64,000 nucleotides of DNA, taken from Flaviflagellibacter rhizophilus. Lineage in GTDB: Bacteria; Pseudomonadota; Alphaproteobacteria; Rhizobiales; Methylopilaceae. Below are positions 34,286 to 43,957 of this stretch, one piece after another; the stretch's first letter is position 1; every line of letters begins with the position of its first letter. Made by a program: the position numbers and the translations under genes. The notes beneath the pieces are model-generated. The model saw only the letters and a list, made by a program, of their open reading frames with translations, was not told the origin of the DNA and made no database searches. The DNA lies in assembly GCF_033898525.1 (NCBI RefSeq), contig NZ_JAXAFJ010000005.1, positions 162,552-226,551 on the forward strand, written 5' to 3'.

Positions 34286-34780
34286 ATGCCGGAAAAAGGC
34301 TCAGGCGAACCCGAGGTACTTGGCTTTCCCGTAGACGGTGCTTTCCCCAACAATGGCAGCCTGCCGGTCCTCATCTATCGGAAGGCCGTGCAGAGAGACG
34401 GCGCGGCCGACGCCCTCGAACAGCTGTTCGCCGCAAACGGTTGGACGAACAACTGGCGCAACGGGCTCTACGATTTCGACCACTTCCACTCGAACGCGCA
34501 TGAAGTGCTTGGGATTGCGAAGGGACACGTCACGGCCGTGCTGGGCGGACCGAACGGCTCGTCGATCAGCCTCTCTGAGGGCGATGTCGTCATGCTTCCC
34601 GCGGGAACGGCCCATCGGAAAGAGGAGGGCAGCACAGACCTACAGATCGTCGGCGCCTATTGGGACGGCCGCGAACCCGACCTTCGCCGCGGAGAAGAAT
34701 CCGAAGAGCTTCAGGTGAGGGACAATCTAGGTGCGCTGCCGCCACCCGAACGTGATCCGGTGAACGGCCGGACTCTCTAG
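34286..34780 (+). CDS. Cupin-domain protein
   Basis: A 164-residue single-domain cupin. DFDHFHSNAHEVLGIAKGHV resembles cupin motif 1, with metal-binding His residues and Glu, and GDVVMLPAGTAHRKEEG is motif 2. GGAGGAGG at 34274-34281 fixes ATG 34286; another ATG at 34265 lies before it. It is separated from the gamma-carbonic anhydrase-like gene on the other strand by about 75 bases. Similar small cupins are often annotated as cupin-like proteins with no assigned reaction. Confidence 0.8.
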   Translation: MPEKGSGEPEVLGFPVDGAFPNNGSLPVLIYRKAVQRDGAADALEQLFAANGWTNNWRNGLYDFDHFHSNAHEVLGIAKGHVTAVLGGPNGSSISLSEGDVVMLPAGTAHRKEEGSTDLQIVGAYWDGREPDLRRGEESEELQVRDNLGALPPPERDPVNGRTL

Positions 34781-34786
34781 GTCGGT

Positions 34787-35182
34787 TTAGGAGTTACGGC
34801 CGGTGGCGCGGAAGGCGTTGTCGATGCGGTTCATCGAGAGGCTGTCCGCTTTGGGCGCGGCGGCAGAACCGCGCTGCGAGGCAGGGCTGCGGTAGACGAC
34901 GCGACCCTGCTCGTCGAGCAACAGGATGGACGCATCCCCATCGCCCAGCACCTGCACCTGGCGCACAGTGACGGGCGCGGGAAGCAGGTTGCGGTCCACG
35001 CGCACCGGCGTTGCCGCGACCACGAGGTCGCCCTTGGCCGCCTTGTTCGAGATGAACGTCTCGGTGCCCGGGGCGTACCCTGCATTCGCCACGGCAGGAG
35101 CGGGAGACAGGGCGAAGCTGGCGCCCACGCCGACGAAGATGCCGATGCCAAGTCCTGCGAGAATGTCGATCGTGCGTGCCAT
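34787..35182 (-). CDS. Exported protein of unknown function
   Basis: A 131-residue protein with an uncleaved or cleavable signal (ILAGLGIGIFVGVGASFALS), then a small beta-rich region (VTVRQVQVLGDGDASILLLD and EQGRVVYRSPAS) and a polar C-terminus. I do not recognise the family. It lies 86 bases downstream of aroB on the same strand and may be transcribed with aroK-aroB. ATG 35182 is chosen because the longer frame lacks a signal at its N-terminus. Confidence 0.65.
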   Translation of the reverse strand: MARTIDILAGLGIGIFVGVGASFALSPAPAVANAGYAPGTETFISNKAAKGDLVVAATPVRVDRNLLPAPVTVRQVQVLGDGDASILLLDEQGRVVYRSPASQRGSAAAPKADSLSMNRIDNAFRATGRNS

Positions 35183-35268
35183 GTTGAACCCCGAACCCCG
35201 CCGTGTGTCAGCCCGTTTGGGGTAAGAACGCGCGAATTCGCAAAACGGCGACGCTGGCAAGAGAATTT

Positions 35269-36396
35269 TTAGCGGCGCACCCAATTTTCCAGGAATGCGA
35301 GCACCGACTCCGGCGGAACGTCACCCGCGATGAAGCTCTGGCCGATCCCGCGGACAAGGATGAAGGTCAGCTTGCCCGCCTTCACCTTCTTGTCCTGCCC
35401 CATCAGGTCCAGCAGGTGAGCCGCGCTGCCGATTTCGCCGGGGATCTCGGAGACGCGGGTGGGCAGGCCCACCGCGCGAAGATGCGACTCCACGCGTTCG
35501 GCATCACCGGTCGAGCAATGTCCCAGCTCCGCCGAGAACCGGAAGGCAGCCGCCATGCCGATGGCGACCCCTTCACCGTGCACCAGCCGCGTGCCGTCGT
35601 AATCGACTGCAGCCTCGAGAGCGTGGCCGAAGGTGTGGCCGAGGTTCAGAAGCGCCCGTTCGCCGGTCTCCGTCTCATCCCGCGCAACGATCGCTGCCTT
35701 GGCGGCGCAACCGGTTGCAATGGCGCTCATTCGCGCCGTGCCTCCGAGGAAGACGTTCTCCCAATCGCGTTCGAGCGTGTCGAAGAAATCGGCATCGCCG
35801 AGCAGGCCGTATTTCACCACTTCGGCGTAGCCGGCCCTGAACTCGCGCGGCGACAGGGTATCCAGCACGCTGCTGTCGGCCAGCACCAGGCTCGGCTGGT
35901 GGAAGGCGCCGATCAGGTTCTTGCCGGCACGCATATTGATGCCGGTCTTGCCGCCGACGGATGAATCGACCTGCGCCAGAAGACTGGTCGGCACCTGAAG
36001 CACGCGGACGCCGCGCCTGAGGATGGCCGCCGCAAAGCCGGCGAGGTCGCCTATGACGCCCCCGCCAAGGGCAACGACGAGATCGCCGCGCTCGATCCGG
36101 GCTTCGAGCAGCTTTGCGCAAACCTCTTCCAGATGACGGAAGCTCTTCGTCGCCTCGCCCGGGGGCAGCACGATCTCCGAGATGCCGACGCCCGCTTCCG
36201 CCAAGCTGCGGCGCAGGGTGTCGAGGTGAAGGGCCGCGACATTGGCGTCCGTCACCACGGCCACCTTGCGCGCGCCGAGCTCGGCTGCTGCCGGCCCGAC
36301 GGACGGCAGCAGGTTGTGGCCGATGCGGATTTCATAGGACCGCTCGCCCAGTTCCACGGGCACGCGGATCACACGGTCTTTCACGGCTTCGGTCAT
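35269..36396 (-). CDS. aroB: 3-dehydroquinate synthase
   Basis: Second enzyme of the shikimate pathway, converting DAHP to 3-dehydroquinate with NAD and a divalent metal. The 375-residue protein shows the NAD-binding GGGVIGDLAGFAAAILRRGV, the substrate and metal region PTSLLAQVDSSVGGKTGIN, and NLGHTFGHALEA with metal-ligand His residues. ATG 36396 overlaps the aroK stop (ATGA), so aroK-aroB is a coupled pair. Confidence 0.96.
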   Translation of the reverse strand: MTEAVKDRVIRVPVELGERSYEIRIGHNLLPSVGPAAAELGARKVAVVTDANVAALHLDTLRRSLAEAGVGISEIVLPPGEATKSFRHLEEVCAKLLEARIERGDLVVALGGGVIGDLAGFAAAILRRGVRVLQVPTSLLAQVDSSVGGKTGINMRAGKNLIGAFHQPSLVLADSSVLDTLSPREFRAGYAEVVKYGLLGDADFFDTLERDWENVFLGGTARMSAIATGCAAKAAIVARDETETGERALLNLGHTFGHALEAAVDYDGTRLVHGEGVAIGMAAAFRFSAELGHCSTGDAERVESHLRAVGLPTRVSEIPGEIGSAAHLLDLMGQDKKVKAGKLTFILVRGIGQSFIAGDVPPESVLAFLENWVRR

Positions 36397-37004
36397 GGCG
36401 TCCCAGGAGGCGGTAGGAAATGGTCGAGTGCCCGCAGCGTCTCCGAAACCATGGTTTCCTGCGGCACCTCGCGGGAGAACACGGTGATGTCGGCTTCTGC
36501 GTAGAAGGGTTCGCGAACCTTCAGCAGGCCGCGCAAGGTAGCGTCGGGATCGCCGGTCTTCAGCAGAGGGCGGTTGCCGCGCTTGCGGACACGGCGGAGC
36601 AGCACGTCGGCATCGGCCTTCAGCCAGACGGAAATGCCGCAGCGGCGCACATGCTCCCGGGTTTCGGGGTTCATCCACGCGCCGCCGCCCGTCGCGATGA
36701 CGCTGCCGCCTTCATCCAGCAGACGGCTGAGGACGCGCGTCTCGCCGGCGCGGAAGTAGGCTTCCCCATGCCGCGCGAAAATCTCGGGAATCGACATGCC
36801 CGCCGCCTGTTCGATCTCCGTGTCGGCGTCGAGGAACGGAAGGTCCAGCACCTTTCCGAGCCGCCGCCCCACCGAAGACTTGCCTGCGCCCATCATGCCG
36901 ATCAGCACCACGGATCGGGTGCCAAGCCGCGCGCGCACGCCGGCCGCCAACCGCACCTGCGGGTCGTCGGGGGGCAGTGGCTGCTGGGATGATGCGTCCG
37001 TCAT
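36393..37004 (-). CDS. aroK: Shikimate kinase
   Basis: Phosphorylates shikimate to shikimate 3-phosphate. The 203-residue protein has Walker A GMMGAGKSSVGRRL, the shikimate-binding FLDADTEIE and GGGAWMNPETR, and RPLLKTGD in the lid region. A 20-residue N-terminal extension precedes the core. It is divergent from a small membrane protein gene and xerD across about 110 bases. Confidence 0.95.
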   Translation of the reverse strand: MTDASSQQPLPPDDPQVRLAAGVRARLGTRSVVLIGMMGAGKSSVGRRLGKVLDLPFLDADTEIEQAAGMSIPEIFARHGEAYFRAGETRVLSRLLDEGGSVIATGGGAWMNPETREHVRRCGISVWLKADADVLLRRVRKRGNRPLLKTGDPDATLRGLLKVREPFYAEADITVFSREVPQETMVSETLRALDHFLPPPGTP

Positions 37005-37115
37005 AATGCAGCGCTTGGTTTTCACGAAAGCGTGGGGCATGCAAGTGCGCTGCACGTTGCGCAGAGGCATGCAGCATAAGCTATCATCACGCCTGATTCC
37101 GCGCCGAGGTGAACC

Positions 37116-37256
37116 ATGCCCAGCACGTTCCGGCTGCTGCGCAGGCTGGCAGTCATCCTTTCCTGCACCTTCCTGCTGATCTGGGCATTGGCCACCTTCG
37201 TGGAGCCGCAGCCGCGCGAGATGGTGGTGACCGTGCCCATCGATGCCGAGCGCTAG
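37116..37256 (+). CDS. Small membrane protein upstream of xerD
   Basis: A 46-residue protein: a basic N-terminus (FRLLRRL), one hydrophobic helix (AVILSCTFLLIWALATFV) and a polar tail ending VPIDAER. GAGGTG at 37106-37111 is a good ribosome binding site. It ends nine bases before xerD, so it is likely co-transcribed. No known domain; the orientation suggests a single-pass inner-membrane protein. Confidence 0.6.
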   Translation: MPSTFRLLRRLAVILSCTFLLIWALATFVEPQPREMVVTVPIDAER

Positions 37257-37265
37257 GATGCTGTC

Positions 37266-38213
37266 GTGACGCCATCCAGGCTTCTGGACAGCTTCCTCGA
37301 GATGCTGTCCGCCGAACGTGGTGCCGCCGCCAACACGCTCGACGCGTACCGCCGCGACATCGAGGACTACACCGAATTTCTCGGTACGCAGGGATGCGAT
37401 GCCCTGACGTCGCGGCCCGAGAACATCCGTGCCTGGCTTGCGGACCTTTCCGCCCGGGGGTTCCGGACGTCGACGGCGGCCCGCCGCCTGTCGGCTGCGC
37501 GGCAGTTCCACCGCTTCCTCTATACGGAGGGGCTGCGCGGGGATGACCCCGGAGCCTCGTTGACCGGCCCGAAGCGGGGCAGGGCGCTGCCGAAGATTCT
37601 CTCGATCGAGGAGGTCGACCGGCTGCTGTCCTCGGCGGGAGAGGGCGCGGACGATCCCGAACGGCCGCTGCGGGAGCGATTCCGTGCCGCGCGCATGCTG
37701 GCGCTCCTGGAAATGGTCTATTCGAGCGGAATGAGGGTGTCGGAGCTTGTCAGCCTGCCGCGCAGCGCGGCGCGCGCGGGAACCCGCGTGTTGACGGTTC
37801 GCGGCAAGGGCGGCAAGGAAAGGCTGGTGCCGCTCACCGGGGCGGCCCAGCGCGCTGCGGCCGCATATGTGGATCTTCTCGTTGCCATGACCGAGACCGC
37901 CGAGAGCCCGTTCCTCTTCCCCTCGCTCAGCGAGGCCGGCCACATCACCCGGCAGGCTTTCGCCCGCGACCTCAAGGACGTGGCCCTGCGTGCCGGCCTG
38001 AACCCTGCGCGTGTAAGCCCACACGTACTGCGGCATGCCTTCGCCAGCCACCTGCTGCAAAACGGCGCGGACCTGCGCTCGATCCAGCAATTGCTCGGCC
38101 ATGCGGACGTCGCAACCACCCAGATCTACACGCATGTCCTCGACGAGCGGGTCTCTGCAATGGTGCGGGACCTTCACCCACTCGCCGATCCCAAGAGCAC
38201 TGCAAAGCCTTGA
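37266..38213 (+). CDS. xerD: Tyrosine recombinase XerD
   Basis: Site-specific recombinase that resolves chromosome dimers at dif with XerC and FtsK. The 315-residue protein carries the full catalytic set Arg157, Lys181, His253, Arg256, His279 and Tyr288, each shifted by nine from E. coli XerD. The N-terminal SAM-like core-binding domain spans 1-100. The start is GTG 37266, ten bases after the small membrane protein stop. Context with accA and aroKB is the usual chromosomal setting; it is not a phage integrase. Confidence 0.93.
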   Translation: MTPSRLLDSFLEMLSAERGAAANTLDAYRRDIEDYTEFLGTQGCDALTSRPENIRAWLADLSARGFRTSTAARRLSAARQFHRFLYTEGLRGDDPGASLTGPKRGRALPKILSIEEVDRLLSSAGEGADDPERPLRERFRAARMLALLEMVYSSGMRVSELVSLPRSAARAGTRVLTVRGKGGKERLVPLTGAAQRAAAAYVDLLVAMTETAESPFLFPSLSEAGHITRQAFARDLKDVALRAGLNPARVSPHVLRHAFASHLLQNGADLRSIQQLLGHADVATTQIYTHVLDERVSAMVRDLHPLADPKSTAKP

Positions 38214-38297
38214 CTTGCGGGGCTGCTCCCATCAGGTTGCCGGCCGCTCGGGGGAGCGTCCGTGACTACGGACAAGGAGATGCGGTAAACGCACCGA

Positions 38298-39257
38298 ATG
38301 CGCAGCTATCTCGACTTCGAAAAGCACATCGCCGAGCTCGACGGCAAGATCGACGAGCTCCAGGCCCTCGGGACGACCGGCGAAGCCGTCGAGATCGAGG
38401 ACGAGGTCGGCCGCCTGCGCCGCAAGGCGCATGATGCCATCGTCGAGCTCTACGAGAAGCTGACGCCCTGGCAGAAGACCCTTGTGGCGCGGCATCCCAG
38501 CCGCCCGCACTTCTGCGACTACATTTCCGAACTGTTCACCGAATTCGACGAGCTGGCGGGCGACCGCAAGTTCGGAGATGACGCCGCCATCGTCGGCGGC
38601 TTCGCCCGCTTCCGGGGCGAGCCCGTCCTCGTCATGGGCCATGAGCGGGGCTCCGACACCGAGAGCCGCCTGAAGCACAATTTCGGCATGGCCCGGCCGG
38701 AAGGCTACCGCAAGGCCGTGCGCCTGATGGAGCTGGCGAACCGCTTCGGCCTGCCCATCATCACGCTGGTGGATACAGCCGGCGCCTATCCCGGCATTGG
38801 CGCCGAGGAGCGCGGACAGGCGGAGGCCATTGCGCGTTCCACCGAGGCCTGCCTCAACCTCACCGTGCCGAATGTCTCCATCATCATCGGCGAAGGCGGC
38901 TCCGGCGGGGCCATCGCCATCGCCACGGCCAACAATGTCCAGATGCTGGAGCACTCGGTCTACAGCGTGATTTCGCCGGAAGGCGCGGCCTCCATCCTCT
39001 GGCGCGACTCGGCGCGCGCGGCGGATGCGGCCACCAACCTGAAGATCACGGCACAGGATCTGCTGCGCCTCGGCATCATCGACGGCGTCATCACGGAGCC
39101 CCTCGGCGGCGCCCATCGTGCTCCGGACGTCGCCGTGCAGTCGGTCGGCGAAGCGATCCAGAACGCCCTTGGCGACCTTTCTGGCATGGATGGCACCGCA
39201 ATCCGCCAGCACCGCCGGGACAAGTTCCTGGCCATCGGGCGCTCCATCCCGACCTGA
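38298..39257 (+). CDS. accA: Acetyl-CoA carboxylase carboxyltransferase subunit alpha
   Basis: Transfers carboxyl from biotin to acetyl-CoA with AccD, the first committed step of fatty acid synthesis. The 319-residue protein begins with the typical YLDFEKHIAELDGKIDELQ helix and contains the crotonase-like core ITLVDTAGAYPGIGAEERGQ and IIGEGGSGGAIAIATANNVQ. It starts 84 bases after xerD. The ribosome binding site is weak. Confidence 0.96.
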   Translation: MRSYLDFEKHIAELDGKIDELQALGTTGEAVEIEDEVGRLRRKAHDAIVELYEKLTPWQKTLVARHPSRPHFCDYISELFTEFDELAGDRKFGDDAAIVGGFARFRGEPVLVMGHERGSDTESRLKHNFGMARPEGYRKAVRLMELANRFGLPIITLVDTAGAYPGIGAEERGQAEAIARSTEACLNLTVPNVSIIIGEGGSGGAIAIATANNVQMLEHSVYSVISPEGAASILWRDSARAADAATNLKITAQDLLRLGIIDGVITEPLGGAHRAPDVAVQSVGEAIQNALGDLSGMDGTAIRQHRRDKFLAIGRSIPT

Positions 39258-39352
39258 TTGTGGTTGCGGTAACGTCTTCGTAAGGCTAAGCGTCTTTAAG
39301 TCGGGGGACGAGGCCGAACTGCGGCCGGATGATGGATTCTGGTATCTATCCC

Positions 39353-40945
39353 ATGACGAAGCGCCCGCTCAGCCTGTTTGTCGTTCTTGGAGTTGCGGCG
39401 CTGGCGCTCGCCGGCTGCAAGACGGACACGGCCGCGGTTCCCGGCAAGGAAGCAAAGCCGATCCCGCCCAAGGTGGCGGCGCTGATGGCCGAGAAGGGCA
39501 TGCGCAAGGAGGATCCCATCCTCGTGCGCATCTACAAGGAAGACTCCCAGCTCGAAGTCTGGAAGAAGCGTCAGACGGACGGCCGCTACGCGCTGCTGAA
39601 GACCTATGAGATCTGCCGCTGGTCGGGTGATCTGGGGCCGAAGAAGACGGAAGGCGACAAGCAGGCGCCGGAGGGCTTCTACACGGTGTCCGCCGGGCAG
39701 ATGAATCCGCGCTCCGCCTATTACCTGTCGTTCGACATGGGCTTCCCGAACTCCTACGACCGCAGCCTCGGACGCACGGGCAAGCACCTGATGGTGCATG
39801 GCGACTGCCTTTCGGCCGGCTGCTATGCCATGACCGATCCTCAGATCGCCGAAGTCTACGCGCTGGCTCGCGAAGCCTTCCGTGGCGGGCAGAGGTCTTT
39901 CCAGGTGCAGGCCATGCCGTTCCGCATGACCGCCGAGAACCTGGCGCGCCGCCGCAACAACCCCAACCTCGCCTTCTGGAAGAACCTGAAGCAGGGCTCC
40001 GATCATTTCGAGGCCACGAAGCAGGAGCCGAAGGTCGCGGTTTGCGGCAAGAAGTATGTGTTCGACGCCAAGGCCACGGGCGGCGCCTTCGACCCCAGCA
40101 TGGCCTGCCCGACCTTCGAGATCGAGCCGTCCGTCGCGCTGGCGGTGGCCCCGAAGATGGAGCGCGACGAGCAGAAATACGCGCAGCTGGTGGCCGGCAA
40201 TGTCGAACTTGCGGCAGCTTACGTCCCGCAGAACGGCCGCATCCGGCGTTCGCTGGACGAACCGGCTGCCCCGATGACCATGTTGGCTGCTGCGCAGCCC
40301 GAGCAGGCCCCGCCTGTCAGCGCGCGTCCGCAGCCGACCATGGCTCTCGCGATGGCCGACACGTCGAGCGCTCCGGCACCGATCTCGTCGCCTTTCGTGC
40401 CGTCGCGTCCGGCGTCGCAAGTGCCTGAACAACTGCTCTCGCCGCCCTCGCGCAATCCGCTGGCTTGGTTCGGCGGCGGTAAGCCTAAGGAACTGGAGAC
40501 CGCGGCAACGCCCGTCCAGACCGCCACGGCGGAGACCCCGCGCGCTGCAACGCCGACATCCCAGCCGGTGGCACCTGCCGGCCCTGTGCTCGGCGCAGAA
40601 GCTCCGATGACGGCGTCGCTTGGCGCGCCGGGCGGATCCGACTACCGCTCGATCTACCGACAGGTGGTCGGGCTCGGCAGCGATCGCCGTGATGCGGCAT
40701 CCAGCGCGGAGCGCCGTCCGGCGGCATCCTCTTATGCACGTTCGGCTCAGCGTCCGGCGACGCCGCGACCCGCTGCGGCGCCTTCGGCTGTAGCCTCTGC
40801 ACCGGCTGCCAGCGTGCCCTTGCCGGTTCCTGAGCCGACAGCCGCGGCCCCCGCCCGAACCGCTTCGGCAACGCCCAATCTGCCGAGCTTCAACACGGGC
40901 ATGATGTCCGCACCGATACTCAGTCCTGGCACGTTTACGCGCTGA
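39353..40945 (+). CDS. L,D-transpeptidase family lipoprotein (YafK-like)
   Basis: About 530 residues: lipoprotein signal with LALAGC, then a YkuD/L,D-transpeptidase catalytic domain (about 60-200) with HGDCLSAGCYAM, where His and the second Cys are catalytic. The domain also has KTEGDKQAPEGFYTVSAGQM, typical of the YafK branch. The last 270 residues are low-complexity, rich in Ala, Pro, Ser and Thr, probably a wall-spanning tail. L,D-transpeptidases cross-link peptidoglycan or attach or release envelope proteins. ATG 39353 gives a standard lipoprotein start; ATG 39329 in frame would add eight residues. A terminator follows. Confidence 0.88.
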   Translation: MTKRPLSLFVVLGVAALALAGCKTDTAAVPGKEAKPIPPKVAALMAEKGMRKEDPILVRIYKEDSQLEVWKKRQTDGRYALLKTYEICRWSGDLGPKKTEGDKQAPEGFYTVSAGQMNPRSAYYLSFDMGFPNSYDRSLGRTGKHLMVHGDCLSAGCYAMTDPQIAEVYALAREAFRGGQRSFQVQAMPFRMTAENLARRRNNPNLAFWKNLKQGSDHFEATKQEPKVAVCGKKYVFDAKATGGAFDPSMACPTFEIEPSVALAVAPKMERDEQKYAQLVAGNVELAAAYVPQNGRIRRSLDEPAAPMTMLAAAQPEQAPPVSARPQPTMALAMADTSSAPAPISSPFVPSRPASQVPEQLLSPPSRNPLAWFGGGKPKELETAATPVQTATAETPRAATPTSQPVAPAGPVLGAEAPMTASLGAPGGSDYRSIYRQVVGLGSDRRDAASSAERRPAASSYARSAQRPATPRPAAAPSAVASAPAASVPLPVPEPTAAAPARTASATPNLPSFNTGMMSAPILSPGTFTR

Positions 40946-40980
40946 CACGATCATCCCAGGGTCAAACCGGGAAGACATGA

Positions 40981-41004
40981 AAAAGGCCGCTCACGCGGCC
41001 TTTT
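40981..41004. terminator. Bidirectional rho-independent terminator
   Basis: AAAAGGCCGC, loop TCAC, GCGGCCTTTT: a perfect stem flanked by A- and T-runs on both sides. It lies between the converging L,D-transpeptidase gene and secA and should work in both directions. Confidence 0.93.
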
Positions 41005-41033
41005 CTACGTCTTGAGGCGGGGTAACTCGGCCG

Positions 41034-43709
41034 TCAGGCGAAGCTGCCGTGACAATGCTTGTACTTCTTGCCGGAGCCGCAAGGGCAGGGTGCGTTCCGC
41101 GAAACCTCGCCCCAGGTGGAGCGGTCTTCCGGATCCACGCCGGCATTGGCAAGGGCCATCTCGTCCTCGCCGCTGAACGGGTTCTCGTGGTGAGCCTCCA
41201 TGAAAGGCAAGCCATCGTCGTCGCCATCCTGTGCCGGCGGCATCAGCTCCACACGGGACATCTGGGCCGTCACCACTTCACGCAGCCGGCCGAGCATGGT
41301 CTGGAAGATGTCGAACGCTTCCGTCTTGTACTCGTTCAGCGGGTCGCGCTGGCCGTAACCGCGCAGGCCGATGACCTGCCGCAGATGGTCGAGCGTCGAG
41401 ATATGCTCGCGCCACAGGCCATCGAGCGTCTGGAGCACGACCGCCTTCTCGATCTGGCGGATCACATCGGTGCCGAAGCGGGACGCCTTCGCAGCCATGG
41501 CTTCGTCCGATGCGGCCTTGATGCGCTGGCGGATTTCCTCGTCCGCGATGCCTTCTTCCGCAGCCCAGTCGTGAACCGGCAGGTCCAGTGCCAGCGCCTC
41601 GGCCATCTCGGACTTCAGGCCGTCGATGTCCCACTGCTCGGCATAGGCATTCTCGGGGATGTGCCGGGCCACGATGTCATCGATCAGGCCGTGGCGCATG
41701 TCGGCTACGGTGTCGGACAGGTCGTCCTCGTTCAGGAGTTCCCGGCGCTGCTCGAAGACCACCTTGCGCTGGTCGTTCAGGACGTCGTCGTATTTCAGCA
41801 GGTTCTTGCGGATGTCGAAGTTGCGGGCTTCCACCTTCCGCTGCGCACGCTCCACCGCCTTGTTGATCCAAGGGTGGATGATGGCTTCACCTTCCTGCAG
41901 CCCGAGCTTCTGCAGCATGCCGTCCATGCGGTCGGAGCCGAAGATGCGCATCAGGTCGTCCTGAAGCGACAGGAAGAACTTGGAACGGCCAGGGTCTCCC
42001 TGGCGGCCCGAACGGCCACGAAGCTGGTTGTCGATGCGGCGGCTTTCATGCCGCTCGGTGCCGACCACGCAAAGCCCGCCGGCGGCGAGCGCCACCTGCT
42101 TCTTCGCGGCGATGTCGGCTTTGATCTCGGCGATCTTTGCGTCGAGTTCCGGCCCCTCGGGTATGCCGCCGCACTCCTGCTGGATGCGCATTTCGAGATT
42201 GCCGCCAAGCTGGATGTCGGTGCCGCGGCCCGCCATGTTGGTGGCGATCGTGACGGCACGCGGCACGCCGGCCTGCGCAACGATGAATGCTTCCTGCTCA
42301 TGGTAGCGGGCGTTCAGCACCTGATGGGGGATGCCGGCCGTCTTCAGCTCTTCCGAAAGCGTTTCCGACTTCTCGATCGATGTGGTGCCGACGAGGATCG
42401 GCTGGCCGCGCTCGAGACAATCCCGAACCAGAACCGCGATGGCCCGGTTCTTTTCCGCGTTGGTGCGGTAGACCTCGTCGTCCTCGTCGACGCGGGACAC
42501 GGGAAGGTTGGTCGGCATCTCGATGACTTCGAGGCCGTAGATGTCGCCAAACTCCTCGGCCTCGGTCAGCGCCGTGCCGGTCATGCCGGCAAGCTTGCTG
42601 TAGAGGCGGAAATAGTTCTGGAACGTGATCGAGGCCAAAGTCTGGTTCTCGGGCTGGATCTGCACGCGCTCCTTGGCCTCGAGTGCCTGGTGCAGCCCTT
42701 CGGAGTACCGGCGGCCCGGCATCATCCGCCCGGTGAACTCGTCGATGATGACGACCTCGTCGTTGCGGACGATGTAGTCCTTGTCCCGCTGGAACAGCTT
42801 GTAGGCCCTCAGGGCCTGGTTCATGTGGTGGACGATCGTCACGTTCTCGAGGTCGTAGAGGCTCTCCCCGCGGAGCAGGCCGGCTTCGCGCAACGGGCCT
42901 TCGATGAACTCGTTGCCGGCTTCCGTCAGCGAGACTGCGCGCTGCTTCTCGTCGAGCTCGTAATGCTCCGGCAAAAGCGATGGGATGAAGGCGTCGAGCG
43001 TCTTGTAGAGATCGGAGCGGTCTTCCAGCGGACCGGAGATGATGAGCGGCGTGCGGGCCTCGTCCACGAGGATGGAATCGACCTCGTCCACGATGGCGTA
43101 GGCATGGCCGCGCTGCACCATTTGCGCGACATCATACTTCATGTTGTCGCGCAGATAGTCGAAGCCGAGCTCGTTGTTCGTCGCGTAGGTGATGTCGCAC
43201 TGATAGGCCGCGCGGCGCTCCTCATCGTCCAGGCCGTGGACGATCACGCCGGTCGTCATGCCGAGCGCGCCGTAGACGCGGCCCATCCACCCGCTGTCGC
43301 GGGAGGCGAGATAATCGTTCACGGTGACGACGTGGACGCCGCGGCCGGGCAGGGCGTTCAGGTAGGTTGCGAGCGTTGCGACGAGGGTCTTGCCTTCGCC
43401 CGTCTTCATCTCGGCGATCTTGCCCTCGTAGAGCACCATGCCGCCCATCAGCTGCACGTCGAAGTGGCGCTGCCCGAGCACGCGGCGCGCCGCCTCACGC
43501 ACGGTGGCGAAAGCCGGGACGAGCAGGTCGTCCAGGCTGGCCCCGTCGGCAAGCTGCTGCCGGAAGATGCCGGTGCGGCCCCTCAGTTCCTCGTCCGAGA
43601 GGGCTCTCAGTTCCGGTTCGAGCGCGTTGATTTCCGCGACGCGGGCGCGGTAGGTTTTCACACGACGGTCATTCGACGTGCCGAACAGACGGGCTATGGC
43701 GCCAAGCAT
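41034..43709 (-). CDS. secA: Preprotein translocase ATPase SecA
   Basis: Motor ATPase that pushes unfolded preproteins through SecYEG. The 891-residue protein has the SecA DEAD-type Walker A (EMKTGEGKTLVATL), the preprotein cross-linking domain, NMAGRGTDIQLGG in the second motor domain and a C-terminal zinc-binding segment APCPCGSGKKYKHCHG. Normal full length. It faces the parvulin gene across 248 bases. Confidence 0.97.
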   Translation of the reverse strand: MLGAIARLFGTSNDRRVKTYRARVAEINALEPELRALSDEELRGRTGIFRQQLADGASLDDLLVPAFATVREAARRVLGQRHFDVQLMGGMVLYEGKIAEMKTGEGKTLVATLATYLNALPGRGVHVVTVNDYLASRDSGWMGRVYGALGMTTGVIVHGLDDEERRAAYQCDITYATNNELGFDYLRDNMKYDVAQMVQRGHAYAIVDEVDSILVDEARTPLIISGPLEDRSDLYKTLDAFIPSLLPEHYELDEKQRAVSLTEAGNEFIEGPLREAGLLRGESLYDLENVTIVHHMNQALRAYKLFQRDKDYIVRNDEVVIIDEFTGRMMPGRRYSEGLHQALEAKERVQIQPENQTLASITFQNYFRLYSKLAGMTGTALTEAEEFGDIYGLEVIEMPTNLPVSRVDEDDEVYRTNAEKNRAIAVLVRDCLERGQPILVGTTSIEKSETLSEELKTAGIPHQVLNARYHEQEAFIVAQAGVPRAVTIATNMAGRGTDIQLGGNLEMRIQQECGGIPEGPELDAKIAEIKADIAAKKQVALAAGGLCVVGTERHESRRIDNQLRGRSGRQGDPGRSKFFLSLQDDLMRIFGSDRMDGMLQKLGLQEGEAIIHPWINKAVERAQRKVEARNFDIRKNLLKYDDVLNDQRKVVFEQRRELLNEDDLSDTVADMRHGLIDDIVARHIPENAYAEQWDIDGLKSEMAEALALDLPVHDWAAEEGIADEEIRQRIKAASDEAMAAKASRFGTDVIRQIEKAVVLQTLDGLWREHISTLDHLRQVIGLRGYGQRDPLNEYKTEAFDIFQTMLGRLREVVTAQMSRVELMPPAQDGDDDGLPFMEAHHENPFSGEDEMALANAGVDPEDRSTWGEVSRNAPCPCGSGKKYKHCHGSFA

Positions 43710-43957
43710 AAGGCCTCACGAGCGCGCTGATCGCGCAGGGTCGGGACAAGCCGGCCGCCGGGCATCCGGGCCAACCCTCAGAAACGGGGGTGCAACCTGG
43801 GCCTGCGACGCAGCGTGGTTCCCCGGGGAGAAGTCGCCGCTCCAAAGGGAACGTCGGGTGGAGAATTATGAACGCCCCGGAGGGTTGTCAATGCGCCCCG
43901 TTTCGGCGCAGTGTCCCGCCGCAAGGCCTGGGGCCGTGATGTAAGGTGACCATTCCC

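Noticed and set aside
37266..38213. Phage integrase or mobile element boundary
   Set aside because: The tyrosine recombinase matches XerD residue for residue at the catalytic positions and lies in conserved core gene order with no att-like repeats or phage genes.
41049..43730. 893-codon open frame on the plus strand opposite secA
   Set aside because: It is the mirror of secA codon structure in high-GC DNA; the product is rich in His, Ala, Gly and Leu with no domain, while secA on the other strand is unmistakable.
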